Positions 17,610-26,411 of a stretch of DNA of 64,000 bases are shown one piece after another. The notes beneath the pieces are model-generated. The model was not told the origin of the DNA. It saw only the letters and a list, made by a program, of their open reading frames with translations, and ran no database searches. The stretch lies in the NCBI GenBank assembly GCA_900078775.1, contig LT549889.1:3534001-3598000 (forward strand), given 5' to 3'. The DNA comes from Mycolicibacterium aurum (GTDB lineage: Bacteria > Actinomycetota > Actinomycetes > Mycobacteriales > Mycobacteriaceae). Position numbers and translations under genes: made by a program. Every line of letters starts with the position of its first letter. Position 1 is the first letter of the stretch.

Positions 17610-17781
17610 CGTAGGTCCTCTCCCTATGTGGTGGTTCGAATTGCCGAACACACGATCAACGATCAACGCTCCGAACAGGTTCCCATGCCCTGCCAGGGAC
17701 AACTGAGAAAGTCCTCAGGAAACGTCCAGGTTGATCTTGGTGGAAACCCTACCCGTCGCGCGTCACGATCGGACCACGAAC

Positions 17782-17787
17782 TACATT
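17782..17787 (+). promoter_or_regulatory. predicted -10 element, leaderless start
   Basis: TACATT, then 6 bases, then the GTG at 17794. Confidence 0.5.
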
Positions 17788-17793
17788 GCAGAC

Positions 17794-18852
17794 GTGGCAG
17801 AAAACGAGGACATCCTAGTAAGTGTCCGGAATGGCGTCGGCATCGTCACGTTGAACCGCCCCAAGGCGATCAACTCTCTCAACGACGTCATGGTCGCGGG
17901 CCTGCAGCAAGCACTCGACGAGTGGGAACACGACGACTCCGTCAAGGCCGTCCTGCTCACCGGCGCCGGTGAGCGTGGTCTGTGTGCCGGCGGCGACGTG
18001 GTCGCGCTCTATCACAGCGCCCGGGGCGACAAGTCCTACGCGCGCAAGTTCTGGTGGGACGAGTACCTGCTCAACGCACACATCGGCCGCTTCGCCAAGC
18101 CGTATGTCGCCGTGATGGACGGCATCGTGATGGGCGGCGGCGTCGGTGTCGCCGCGCACGGCAACGTCCGCGTCGTCACCGAGAAGACCAAGATGGGCAT
18201 GCCCGAGGTGGGCATCGGCTTCATCCCCGACGTCGGCGGCACCTACCTGCTGTCCCGCACGCCCGGCCTGCTCGGTCTGCACGCCGCGCTGACCGGTGCG
18301 CCGTTCACCGGGGCGGACGCCATCGCGATGGGCTTCGCGGACCACTTCGTCCCGCACGACCGGCTGCCCGACTTTGTCGAGGCCGTCGTCACCGACGGGC
18401 ACGAGGACGCGCTGAACTCCTACGCCGAGGAGCCGCCGGAAAGCGAGTTGCTCGCCCAGCGGCACTGGATCGACAGCTGCTTCGCCGGCGACACCGTCCA
18501 GCAGATCCTCGACGACCTGCGCAGCCACGCCGACGAGGCCCAGGGCCACGACGGGGGCAACGCCGCCGCCGCGGCCGCGGACCTGATCGCCACCCGCTCC
18601 CCCATCGCGCTGGCGGTCACCCTCACCGCGGTCCGCCGGGCCGCGCATCTGCAGAGTCTGGAAGAGGTGCTGCAGCAGGAGTTCCGGGTGTCGGCGGCCT
18701 CGCTGTCCTCGCATGACTTCGTGGAGGGCATCCGCGCCCAGCTGGTCGACAAGGACCGAAACCCGCAGTGGTCGCCCGCCACCCTGGACGCGGTGGACGA
18801 GGCGGCGATCGACGCCTACTTCGCCTCGGCCAACCCCGATCTCACCTTCTGA
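17794..18852 (+). CDS. echA9: enoyl-CoA hydratase/isomerase family, 3-hydroxyisobutyryl-CoA hydrolase type
   Basis: 352 residues, orthologous to Rv1071c. It has the crotonase fold with the oxyanion blocks [17 protein letters not shown] and [15 protein letters not shown]. The Glu in [21 protein letters not shown] and the long C-terminal extension ([22 protein letters not shown]) are features of 3-hydroxyisobutyryl-CoA hydrolases of valine breakdown. GTG at 17794 ([11 protein letters not shown]). It is followed 14 bases later by echA8, forming one operon. Confidence 0.87.
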   Translation: MAENEDILVSVRNGVGIVTLNRPKAINSLNDVMVAGLQQALDEWEHDDSVKAVLLTGAGERGLCAGGDVVALYHSARGDKSYARKFWWDEYLLNAHIGRFAKPYVAVMDGIVMGGGVGVAAHGNVRVVTEKTKMGMPEVGIGFIPDVGGTYLLSRTPGLLGLHAALTGAPFTGADAIAMGFADHFVPHDRLPDFVEAVVTDGHEDALNSYAEEPPESELLAQRHWIDSCFAGDTVQQILDDLRSHADEAQGHDGGNAAAAAADLIATRSPIALAVTLTAVRRAAHLQSLEEVLQQEFRVSAASLSSHDFVEGIRAQLVDKDRNPQWSPATLDAVDEAAIDAYFASANPDLTF

Positions 18853-18866
18853 AGAGGAGCACGCCC

Positions 18867-19640
18867 ATGAGCTACGAGACCATCCTGGTGACCCGCGAGG
18901 GCCGGGTCGCGACCATCACCCTGAACCGGCCCAAGGCGCTCAACGCGCTCAACAGCCAGGTCATGCTCGAGGTCACCACCGCGGCCGCCGAACTCGACGC
19001 CGACCCGGGCGTCGGCGCCATCATCCTCACCGGCAGCGAGAAGGCCTTCGCGGCCGGCGCCGACATCAAGGAGATGGCCGACCTGTCCTTCGCCGACGTG
19101 TACAGCGCGGACTTCTTCGCGCTGTGGGACAAGTTCGCCGCCACCCGCACCCCCACCATCGCCGCGGTCGCCGGGTACGCCCTCGGCGGCGGCTGCGAAC
19201 TGGCCATGATGTGTGACCTGCTGATCGCCGCGGACACCGCGAAGTTCGGTCAGCCCGAGATCAAGCTGGGCGTGCTGCCCGGTATGGGCGGCAGCCAGCG
19301 GCTGACCCGCGCCATCGGCAAGGCCAAGGCGATGGACCTGATCCTGACCGGGCGCACCATCGACGCCGCCGAGGCCGACCGCAGTGGCCTGGTGTCCCGC
19401 GTGGTGCCCGCCGATAAGTTGCTGGAGGAGGCCAACGCCACCGCCGCGACGATCGCCGGGATGTCGCTGTCGGCGGCCCGGATGGCCAAGGAGGCCGTCA
19501 ACCGCGCCTTCGAATCGAGCCTGGCCGAGGGCCTGCTCTACGAGCGGCGGATCTTCCACTCCGCCTTCGCCACCGAGGATCAGAAGGAAGGCATGGCCGC
19601 GTTCACCGAGAAGCGCGCGGCGAACTTCACCCATCGCTAA
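18867..19640 (+). CDS. echA8: enoyl-CoA hydratase
   Basis: 257 residues, orthologous to Rv1070c. The classical crotonase motifs are [17 protein letters not shown] and [19 protein letters not shown]. The second catalytic Glu lies in [22 protein letters not shown]. It hydrates 2-enoyl-CoA in beta-oxidation. ATG at 18867 behind GAGGAGC. It lies between echA9 and the DUF2319 hydrolase gene on the same strand with short gaps (14 and 9 bases). Confidence 0.93.
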   Translation: MSYETILVTREGRVATITLNRPKALNALNSQVMLEVTTAAAELDADPGVGAIILTGSEKAFAAGADIKEMADLSFADVYSADFFALWDKFAATRTPTIAAVAGYALGGGCELAMMCDLLIAADTAKFGQPEIKLGVLPGMGGSQRLTRAIGKAKAMDLILTGRTIDAAEADRSGLVSRVVPADKLLEEANATAATIAGMSLSAARMAKEAVNRAFESSLAEGLLYERRIFHSAFATEDQKEGMAAFTEKRAANFTHR

Positions 19641-19649
19641 AGTCGAGCG

Positions 19650-21347
19650 GTGACCGCCGCCCCCGAGATCGCGACTCCCGACGCGCCAACCCCCGAGCCG
19701 ACCGTCAAGTCCGCCTGGTGGATTCGGCGCTACACCTTCACCGGTACCGCCGTCGGCCTGGTATTCATCTGGCTGTCGCTGACTCCGTCGCTGCTGCCCC
19801 GCGGGCCGCTGTTCCAGGGGCTGGTGAGCGGTGCGGCCGGCGGTATCGGCTACGGCCTCGGCGTTTTCGGCGTCTGGCTGTACCGGTACATGCTGTCCCG
19901 AGACACCAGCCCAGCACCTCCAAAGGTCGCCTGGCTCGTCCTGGTCGTCGTCGGTGTCCTCGGGCAGATCGCCGCGATCGTCTACTTCCACGTCTGGCAG
20001 GACGACATCCGGGACCTGATGGGGGTACCGCGGCTGGGGTTCTGGGACCACCCGCTGACCGCCGCGCTGGCCATCGTGTTCCTGTTCCTGTTCGTCGAGA
20101 TCGGCCAACTGATCGGCAGATTCGTGCGATTCCTGGTGCGCCAACTGGAACGGGTCGCGCCGCCCCGGGTGTCCGGCGTGGTGGCCGTGGTGCTGGTGCT
20201 GGCGTTGGCGATCGCACTGCTCAACGGCATCGTGGCGCGGTTCGCGATGACCACCATCAACAACACCTTCGAGTCCGTCAACAATGAGACCGATCCCGAC
20301 AATTCCGCTCCGACAACGGTTCTGCGTTCGGGTGGCCCGCAGTCACTGGTCAGCTGGGAGTCGCTGGGACATCAGGGACGCAACTTCGTGGCGGGCGGTC
20401 CGACGGTCGACGAGCTCACCGAATTCAACGGCGCCCCGGCCACCGAACCGATCCGGACCTACGCCGGTCTGAACTCCGCCGACGGCATCAAGGCCACCGC
20501 CAAACTGGCCGCCGAGGAGCTGCGCCGCACCGGCGGGCTGGAGCGCGAGGTCATCGGGATCGCCACCACCACGGGCACCGGGTGGATCAACGCGGCCGAG
20601 GCCTCGTCGCTGGAGTACATGTACAACGGCAACACCGCCCTGGTGTCCATGCAGTATTCGTTCCTGCCCAGCTGGATCTCCTTCCTGGTGGACCAGGAGA
20701 ACGCGCTGCAGGCCGGGCAGGCACTGTTCGAGGCGGTCGACGCGATGGTCCGGGAACTGCCCGAGAACGACCGGCCGAAGGTGGTGGTGTTCGGGGAGAG
20801 CCTGGGCTCGTTCGGCGGTGAGGCCCCGTTCCTGGCGCTGAACAATCTGATCGCCCGCACCGACGGGGCGCTGTTCTCCGGGCCGACGTTCAAGAACGAC
20901 ATCTGGACCTCGCTCACCATCAACCGCGATGAGGGCTCGCCGCAGTGGCTGCCGATCTTCGATAGGGGCGAGAACGTCCGGTTCGCGTCGCGTCCGGACA
21001 ACCTGGGTCGCCCCGACGACCCGTGGGGCAGCCCGCGGGTGGTCTATCTGCAGCACGCCTCGGACCCGATCTCCTGGTGGAACCCGGATCTGCTGTTCGC
21101 CAAACCGGATTGGCTGCGCGAGACCCGCGGCTACGACGTGTCCCCGCGGATGGAGTGGATTCCGGTGGTCACCTTCCTTCAGGTGTCCGCCGACATGGCG
21201 GTGGCTGTCGACGTGCCCGACGGGCACGGCCACGTCTACGTCCGCGATGTCGCCAACGCGTGGGCGGCGATCCTGCAGCCGCCGGGCTGGACGGCGGACA
21301 AGACCGAGAAGCTGCGTCCGCTGCTGCGTTCAGACGAGAACAACTGA
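19650..21347 (+). CDS. membrane alpha/beta-hydrolase of the DUF2319 family
   Basis: 565 residues, orthologous to Rv1069c. There are four to five N-terminal membrane helices (from TGTAVGLVFIWLSLTPSLLP to VVAVVLVLALAIALLNGI), then an extracytoplasmic hydrolase domain. The nucleophile elbow is VVVFGESLGSFGGEA. A downstream Asp lies in YLQHASDPISWW, and the His is probably in DVPDGHGHVY. Substrate unknown. The GTG at 19650 follows the echA8 stop by 9 bases. Its last 18 bases overlap the end of the convergent rhodanese gene. Confidence 0.85.
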   Translation: MTAAPEIATPDAPTPEPTVKSAWWIRRYTFTGTAVGLVFIWLSLTPSLLPRGPLFQGLVSGAAGGIGYGLGVFGVWLYRYMLSRDTSPAPPKVAWLVLVVVGVLGQIAAIVYFHVWQDDIRDLMGVPRLGFWDHPLTAALAIVFLFLFVEIGQLIGRFVRFLVRQLERVAPPRVSGVVAVVLVLALAIALLNGIVARFAMTTINNTFESVNNETDPDNSAPTTVLRSGGPQSLVSWESLGHQGRNFVAGGPTVDELTEFNGAPATEPIRTYAGLNSADGIKATAKLAAEELRRTGGLEREVIGIATTTGTGWINAAEASSLEYMYNGNTALVSMQYSFLPSWISFLVDQENALQAGQALFEAVDAMVRELPENDRPKVVVFGESLGSFGGEAPFLALNNLIARTDGALFSGPTFKNDIWTSLTINRDEGSPQWLPIFDRGENVRFASRPDNLGRPDDPWGSPRVVYLQHASDPISWWNPDLLFAKPDWLRETRGYDVSPRMEWIPVVTFLQVSADMAVAVDVPDGHGHVYVRDVANAWAAILQPPGWTADKTEKLRPLLRSDENN

Positions 21348-21713
21348 CGTCAGTTCGGCGGGCAGCGCGTGATAGCCGCCGATGACGTCGGTGGCCTTGT
21401 GCAGCCCCAGATCCTGCAGTGCGGCGGCGGCCAGGCTGGAGGTGTACCCCTGCGAGCACAGCACGATCCATTCGACGTCGTCGTCGACGGCCTCGGGTAT
21501 GCGTGCATCGCTGGTCGGATCGCAGCGCCACTCCAGCACGTTGCGTTCGATCACCAGTGCGCCGGGCACCTCACCCTCGGCGGCCCGCTGCGCGGCCGGG
21601 CGGATGTCGACCAGCAGTGCCCCGCGGCGTAGCGCCTCGGGCACCTCGGCGGCCTCGATTCGGTGCAGGCGGGCCCGGGCGGCGTCGAGCACCGCGTCGA
21701 TCCGACTGGGCAT
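21330..21713 (-). CDS. rhodanese-like sulfurtransferase
   Basis: 127 residues, single rhodanese domain, orthologous to Rv1066. It has ALLVDIRPAAQRAAEGEVPGA near the start and the active-site loop VLCSQGYTSSLAAAAL carrying the catalytic Cys. It transfers sulfane sulfur to an acceptor. ATG at 21713, 2 bases after the stop of the cupin gene, so they form a pair. A cysteine dioxygenase-like cupin beside a rhodanese suggests sulfur oxidation or sulfide handling. Confidence 0.88.
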   Translation of the reverse strand: MPSRIDAVLDAARARLHRIEAAEVPEALRRGALLVDIRPAAQRAAEGEVPGALVIERNVLEWRCDPTSDARIPEAVDDDVEWIVLCSQGYTSSLAAAALQDLGLHKATDVIGGYHALPAELTSVVLV

Positions 21714-21715
21714 GA

Positions 21716-22252
21716 CTATCCCTCCGGGCCATCGGTGAGTTCGGTACGGTTGCGGCGCAACGTGTTCCGATCGGTCACCTGGTAATAGGACATCGCCGAC
21801 AGCGGCGGCGAGTAGGCGTGCACGCTCAGCGTCACCGGGGCAGGCGCCGGCGTCGAAGAGGGTGCCCACACCACATCGTGCACCCAGCCGAGCGGGAACG
21901 CGGCCTGATCGCCGGCGGTCAGCTCACGGTCCCTCAGGGCGTGGCCGTCCCAGCGGGTCTCCTGCAGCGCGCCGGACACCACCGTCAGCGCGCCCAGCGA
22001 TCCGCCGTGGTCGTGCAGTTCGGTGGCCTTGTCCGGCACCCAGCTGATCAGCCAGATGTCGAGTTCGTCATCGCCGTGGAGCCGGTTGTACCAGCGCTCG
22101 TCGCCGCTGAGCGGGGCCGAGGCGAGCAGCCGGTCGTAGCGGCCGGAGAGCACGTCGTCGGCGCAGCGGTCGGTGGCCGCCAACAGATCGGGCAGGCGCA
22201 GACGGGTCGGCGCGGACACGGCGGGCGGGGTGTACAGGGCGGGGGCGACCAT
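21716..22252 (-). CDS. cupin protein, cysteine dioxygenase type
   Basis: 178 residues, orthologous to Rv1065. The iron-binding cupin motif 1 is ELHDHGGSLGALTVVSGALQE, with two of the His. The second motif is AAFPLGWVHDVVWA. The C-terminal SVHAYSPPLSAMSYYQV is typical of bacterial cysteine dioxygenases, which oxidise cysteine to cysteine sulfinate. ATG at 22252. It forms an operon with the rhodanese gene. The substrate is inferred from family and context. Confidence 0.82.
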   Translation of the reverse strand: MVAPALYTPPAVSAPTRLRLPDLLAATDRCADDVLSGRYDRLLASAPLSGDERWYNRLHGDDELDIWLISWVPDKATELHDHGGSLGALTVVSGALQETRWDGHALRDRELTAGDQAAFPLGWVHDVVWAPSSTPAPAPVTLSVHAYSPPLSAMSYYQVTDRNTLRRNRTELTDGPEG

Positions 22253-22352
22253 GGTGGAACTCCAGGAGGAAGACGAACAGATGGGCGGGCGTCACACAGC
22301 CCGACAACACCCCTGGTACGCCGTTCCCTCGGTCATGGCGCAGAGTCTTGCA

Positions 22353-22358
22353 TACATT
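22353..22358 (+). promoter_or_regulatory. predicted -10 element, leaderless start
   Basis: TACATT, then 6 bases, then the lpqV ATG at 22365. Confidence 0.5.
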
Positions 22359-22364
22359 GACCCC

Positions 22365-22790
22365 ATGCGCCGCTACCCGATCCTCGTGACCGCAGCCGCC
22401 GTCGCCCTCCTGACGGGGTGCACACCGACCACCGAGACCCCCTCGACCGAGACCGGGACACCGAGCCCGACGAGCACCGAGCCGTCCCCGACCAAGACCA
22501 CCTCCGAGGCCGCGGCGCAGGTGTCCCCGGGCGGTGTCACCACCGCCGTCGACGCCCCCGCCAACGCCACCGAATCGGGCTATGGCCAGGCCTGTCTGGC
22601 GGCCCGCGGATGGATGGCGGGCCGGCCGGAGGCGCCCGCGGAACTCGCCGAGGCCTACCTGAAGACGCTGCAGGAACCCGGCGCGGTGGGGCCCGGCACC
22701 TTCAATCTCCCATGGGCCGAGCTGAGTCCCGGCCAGCAGTCGGGCGTCATCATGGCGGTCAATTCCGCGGCCGCCAAGGAGTGCGGATAG
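22365..22790 (+). CDS. lpqV: lipoprotein LpqV
   Basis: 141 residues, orthologous to Rv1064c. It has an N-terminal signal with lipobox LLTGC (Cys about residue 18), then a Thr/Pro/Ser-rich linker and a small domain with two further cysteines (YGQACLAARGWMAG and the C-terminal AAAKECG) that may form a disulfide. It is exported and lipid-anchored; the function is unknown. The ATG at 22365 directly precedes the MRRYPI signal. Confidence 0.88.
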   Translation: MRRYPILVTAAAVALLTGCTPTTETPSTETGTPSPTSTEPSPTKTTSEAAAQVSPGGVTTAVDAPANATESGYGQACLAARGWMAGRPEAPAELAEAYLKTLQEPGAVGPGTFNLPWAELSPGQQSGVIMAVNSAAAKECG

Positions 22791-22848
22791 CCTTCGAATC
22801 ACGCCGAGCACAACGGCGGCCCGCGCCGGGTTCCACCACAATGGAGCC

Positions 22849-23808
22849 ATGCAGATTGCGTTGGCGCTGGGCAGTGGTGGGGCGCGCGGCTACGCGCACA
22901 TCGGGGTGATCAACGAGCTCACCGAACGCGGCTATCAGATCGTCGGGGTCGCCGGATCCTCGATGGGCGCACTGGTCGGCGGGCTGCATGCCGCGGGCAA
23001 GCTGGACGAGTTCGCGGTGTGGGCCGGGTCGCTGACCCAACGCGCGGTGCTGCGGCTGCTCGACCCGTCGCTGAGCTCCCCGGGCGTGCTGCGGGCCGGC
23101 AAGATCCTCGACGCGGTGCGCGACATCCTCGGCGACGTGACCATCGAGGACCTGCCCATCCCGTACACCTCGGTGGCCACCGATCTGATCGCCGGGAAGT
23201 CGGTGTGGCTGCAGCACGGCGCCCTCGACGACGCCATCCGGGCCTCCATCGCGATCCCCGGCATCTTCACCCCGCACGTGCTCGACGGCCGGCTGCTGGC
23301 CGACGGCGGCATCCTCGACCCGCTGCCGATGGCGCCGCTGTCGGCGGTCAAGGCCGACCTGACCATCGCGGTCAACCTGGGCGGCGGCGATCCGGCGGTG
23401 AAGCTGGACGAACCGCAGGCCCGGGTGACCACCGCCCGGCTGAGCCGGATGTGGCGCAGCACGACGGCGCTGTTGGACACCTCGACGGCACAGCGGGTGA
23501 TGGACAGCCCAGCCGCCAAGTCGGTGCTGAGCCGGTTCAGCAGCTCGGTGGACGAGCTGCCCGACATCCCGGAGACCGCCGACACCGATGCGCCCGTGCT
23601 CCCGCGGCTGGGCAGCTTCGAGATCATGAACCGCACCATCGACATCGCCCAGGCCGCGCTGGCCCGGCACACGCTGGCCACCTATCCGCCCGATCTGCTG
23701 ATCGAGGTGCCCCGCACGGCCTGCCGCAGCCTGGAGTACCACCGGGCCGAGGAGGTCATCGAGATCGGACAGGAGCTCGCGGCCGCGGCGCTGGACACGC
23801 TGGGCTGA
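22849..23808 (+). CDS. patatin-like phospholipase
   Basis: 319 residues, orthologous to Rv1063c. The patatin dyad is visible: the Gly-rich oxyanion loop GSGGARGYAHIGV, the nucleophile GSSMGALVGG, and the catalytic Asp in LLADGGILDPLP. It probably hydrolyses acyl esters of phospholipids or other lipids. ATG at 22849; a CACAAT element 6 bases upstream may give a leaderless transcript. It is convergent with a second patatin gene 10 bases away. Confidence 0.9.
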   Translation: MQIALALGSGGARGYAHIGVINELTERGYQIVGVAGSSMGALVGGLHAAGKLDEFAVWAGSLTQRAVLRLLDPSLSSPGVLRAGKILDAVRDILGDVTIEDLPIPYTSVATDLIAGKSVWLQHGALDDAIRASIAIPGIFTPHVLDGRLLADGGILDPLPMAPLSAVKADLTIAVNLGGGDPAVKLDEPQARVTTARLSRMWRSTTALLDTSTAQRVMDSPAAKSVLSRFSSSVDELPDIPETADTDAPVLPRLGSFEIMNRTIDIAQAALARHTLATYPPDLLIEVPRTACRSLEYHRAEEVIEIGQELAAAALDTLG

Positions 23809-23818
23809 CGCCTGAGGG

Positions 23819-24667
23819 TCAGCCAGCGAGGAACTCGGTGACCGCGGTGGCGACCCGGCGGCCCTGGGCCCGGCCCGCGACCGCCGACGGCGCCCGGCAG
23901 GCCGGGTCCAGCGGGTTGCGCCCGAATGCGGTCAGCGCCGCATCGTCGGCGAACACCGGGAACGCCGCGCCGGGGAACGCCGCGATCTCTGCGGCGGTGC
24001 CGTCCCCGAATGGTGACGGCGCGTTCTGACCGGCAGGTACCAGCACCACCGCCGCCGCGCAGTCCTGCGCGACGGCCATGTGCACGCTGCTGCCCACCCC
24101 GCCGTCCATGTACCGGCGTCCGTGGATGGTGACCGGCGGCCAGGCGCCGGGCACCGCACAGCTGGCGGCCACGGCATCGACCAGGTCCACGCCCGAGCCG
24201 CGGGTGAAGACCACCAGTTCGCCGGTGGCGGTGTCGATGGCGGTGATGCGCAGATCCCGGTCGGGCCAATCGTGCGACGGCAGCCGGTGCGCGATCACGT
24301 TGCGGCGCACCGGTTCCGGCACGGTTTGTGAGGCCAGGGCGATCACACCGATGCGCTGTAGCCGCTCCCGGGGGCGGCCCGGGGTGCCGAGTGCGGCGAG
24401 GAACACCTCGGTGATGTCGTCGACGGTGACGCCAGGATCGATCTCGTGGGACTCCTCGGTGACCTGCCGGGCGTACAGCCCGCCCAGGTCGGCACCGGCG
24501 CCGAGCTGGGCGGCGACCGCGGAACCCGCCGAAGTGCCCAGCAGCACATCGGAATCCAGCAATGCCGCCGCGGTATCCGGTGCGGCATCGGCGATGCCGG
24601 CCAGCACGCCGGTCTCCCAGGCGATACCCGCCAGGCCGCCGCCGGCCAGGATCAGTGCGCGCGGCAT
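23819..24667 (-). CDS. patatin-like phospholipase
   Basis: 282 residues, orthologous to Rv1062. The oxyanion loop is LILAGGGLAGIAWETGVL, the nucleophile is LLGTSAGSAVAAQ, and the Asp is in RRYMDGGVGSS. It differs from the neighbouring patatin in the AGGGxxG loop, so the two are not a recent duplication. It begins 3 bases after the stop of the SRPBCC gene, with which it is co-transcribed. Confidence 0.88.
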   Translation of the reverse strand: MPRALILAGGGLAGIAWETGVLAGIADAAPDTAAALLDSDVLLGTSAGSAVAAQLGAGADLGGLYARQVTEESHEIDPGVTVDDITEVFLAALGTPGRPRERLQRIGVIALASQTVPEPVRRNVIAHRLPSHDWPDRDLRITAIDTATGELVVFTRGSGVDLVDAVAASCAVPGAWPPVTIHGRRYMDGGVGSSVHMAVAQDCAAAVVLVPAGQNAPSPFGDGTAAEIAAFPGAAFPVFADDAALTAFGRNPLDPACRAPSAVAGRAQGRRVATAVTEFLAG

Positions 24668-24670
24668 TCC

Positions 24671-25144
24671 TCAGCGCACCAGCAGATTCGACAGTTCCTC
24701 CAGCGACTGGCGGGCATAACCCTTCCACAGCCGGCCGAAGACGGGCAGCGCGGGCACGGCCAGCGCCGAGCGCGGATGGATGGTCCACCGCCAGGTGACC
24801 TGGGTGCCGGTGCCGATCGGGGCGAAGGACCACAGCCCGTCGACATGGTCGACCAGCGGTGCCAGCGGCCCGGTCACCCGCGACAGGGTGTACCCGAACG
24901 AGCGCGGCGGGTCGTAGGAGGTCAGTTCCTCGCGCATGCTGCCGCCGCCGGTGAGCAACACGGTGCGCGACTGGCCGACGGCATCCCAGTCCCCGGTCTG
25001 GTCACGGGTCGCCTTGATCGGCGGGATGGGGCCGTACCAGCGACGGAACAGGTCCGGCAACGGCATCGGCACCATATCCCGGAAGACGTCCTCGGGGGCG
25101 AGCGGGATCGCCCGCGCCTGCTCCACCACCAGTGGTTGCGCCAT
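24671..25144 (-). CDS. SRPBCC (START-like) family protein
   Basis: 157 residues. Features of the polyketide cyclase/dehydrase-like lipid-binding fold are visible: the N-terminal strand with helix APEDVFRDMVPMPLPDLFRRWYG, the central SYDPPRSFGYTLSRVTGPLAPLVDHVDGLW, and the long C-terminal helix FGRLWKGYARQSLEELSNLL. It probably binds a hydrophobic ligand. The ATG at 25144 follows a TAGTAT element by 7 bases, which decides between it and an ATG 9 bases upstream. Confidence 0.8.
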   Translation of the reverse strand: MAQPLVVEQARAIPLAPEDVFRDMVPMPLPDLFRRWYGPIPPIKATRDQTGDWDAVGQSRTVLLTGGGSMREELTSYDPPRSFGYTLSRVTGPLAPLVDHVDGLWSFAPIGTGTQVTWRWTIHPRSALAVPALPVFGRLWKGYARQSLEELSNLLVR

Positions 25145-25151
25145 GCCCGCC

Positions 25152-25157
25152 ATACTA
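25152..25157 (-). promoter_or_regulatory. predicted -10 element, leaderless start
   Basis: TAGTAT on the minus strand, then 7 bases, then the ATG at 25144. Confidence 0.45.
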
Positions 25158-25184
25158 GCGATCCCGATCCGGATGCAGCCCTGG

Positions 25185-26261
25185 CTAACTGAGCCTGGTC
25201 GCGGCCCGGGCACCGAAGAAGGGCAGATCCCGGTAGGTCGCCACACCGGGCGGGGCGGCGCACACCGCCGGGATCGAGTTGACGCAGTGCGCGGCGGTCG
25301 CGACGACGCCGGGTTCGGCGGGGCCGACGATCGAACCGGAGCCCGGGCCGTCCACGCCGACCTCACCCTGGAATCCCTTGATGGACACCGTGAAATCCGG
25401 GTTGCCGCGTACCTCCATCTCGTAGCGCTGGCCTTCCGGTCCGAAATCCCATGCCGGGTCCAGGTTCTGCTCCCCCATCAACCAGTTCACCGTCACCCGC
25501 ACCACCACCTCGTCGCCGACCATCGCCTCCCAGTGGAACCTGCGGGCGGCCACCTGGCCGGGTTCGATGACCCCGATCGGCGAGTCGATCGGGGCGGTGG
25601 CCACCGCGATCTCCTGGCGGGCCACGATCCTCGGATCGGCGGCGAAACAGAACTCGTCCACGCACATCCGCACGGCCTGGATGAAACCGCCGTCGAGCAG
25701 CTTCTGCATCGGGCCGGACAGCGCCTTGTCCGGGGTGTCGCCGAAGCCCATCACGTGCCGCACCACGTCGGGTGCATGGTAGGTGCGCAGATCCGAGAAC
25801 TCCTCGGCCCGAACGAAGGTCACCCCGGTGGACATCGCCGAGAACAGCACCGGGAACTTCTCACTGATCCCGCCGGGGGCGATGCCGGTGCCGTGCAGGG
25901 TGGCGTTGCCGGCGAGGGCCGCCTCCCGCAACGGGGCGGCCTGCCGGTCACTCGGGTACACCCAGCCGACGGGGGTGACCACGTTCTTGCCCGACCGCAG
26001 CAGCGCGGCGACCTCGTCGGGATTGGGCATCAGCGGCGCGTAGACGACGGCGTCGGCGTCCAGCGCCAGGATGTCCTCGACGCTGCCGGTGGCGTACACG
26101 CCCAGCGGCGCACCGCCGATGAGTTCGCCGACGTCGCGGCCGTGTTTGGCCGGCGAATGCACCCAGCAGCCGACCAACTCCAGATCGGGATGCTCCAGCA
26201 CCGCCTTGATGGCGGCGACGCCGACCCCGCCGGTGGCCCACTGCACGACCCGCAACGCCAT
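25185..26261 (-). CDS. NAD(P)-binding dihydrodipicolinate reductase-like protein
   Basis: 358 residues. The Rossmann start is RVVQWATGGVGVAAIKAVLEHPDLELVGC, followed by ALDADAVVYAPL. It belongs to a group common in mycobacteria (Rv1059-like) that resembles DapB but keeps only its nucleotide-binding half. The reaction is unknown. ATG at 26261 with AAGGGG upstream. It diverges from a thiolase gene across a perfect KstR-type palindrome 28 bases before this start, which points to a role in sterol or branched-lipid breakdown. Confidence 0.8.
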   Translation of the reverse strand: MALRVVQWATGGVGVAAIKAVLEHPDLELVGCWVHSPAKHGRDVGELIGGAPLGVYATGSVEDILALDADAVVYAPLMPNPDEVAALLRSGKNVVTPVGWVYPSDRQAAPLREAALAGNATLHGTGIAPGGISEKFPVLFSAMSTGVTFVRAEEFSDLRTYHAPDVVRHVMGFGDTPDKALSGPMQKLLDGGFIQAVRMCVDEFCFAADPRIVARQEIAVATAPIDSPIGVIEPGQVAARRFHWEAMVGDEVVVRVTVNWLMGEQNLDPAWDFGPEGQRYEMEVRGNPDFTVSIKGFQGEVGVDGPGSGSIVGPAEPGVVATAAHCVNSIPAVCAAPPGVATYRDLPFFGARAATRLS

Positions 26262-26288
26262 GAACCGCCCCTTCCGACAGAACAGAAC

Positions 26289-26302
26289 TAGAACACGTTC
26301 TA
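26289..26302. promoter_or_regulatory. KstR-type operator, perfect palindrome
   Basis: TAGAACACGTTCTA fits TNNAACNNGTTNNA at all fixed positions, with fully symmetric arms around the AC/GT centre. It lies between the divergent reductase-like (minus) and thiolase (plus) genes, so one site could repress both. Confidence 0.72.
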
Positions 26303-26411
26303 CCACTCCGGGTGGGCGGTGCGGGTCGTGATTGCGTCACGGCCCCTGTCCGGATTCGGCATCCCGACGCTATGTTGAGGCCTCGACCGCAGCGCAGCGA
26401 AAGGGACCAGC

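Noticed and set aside
22173-22364. Longer N-terminus for LpqV
   Set aside because: It would bury the lipoprotein signal; the ATG at 22365 directly precedes the lipobox signal and follows a TACATT element.
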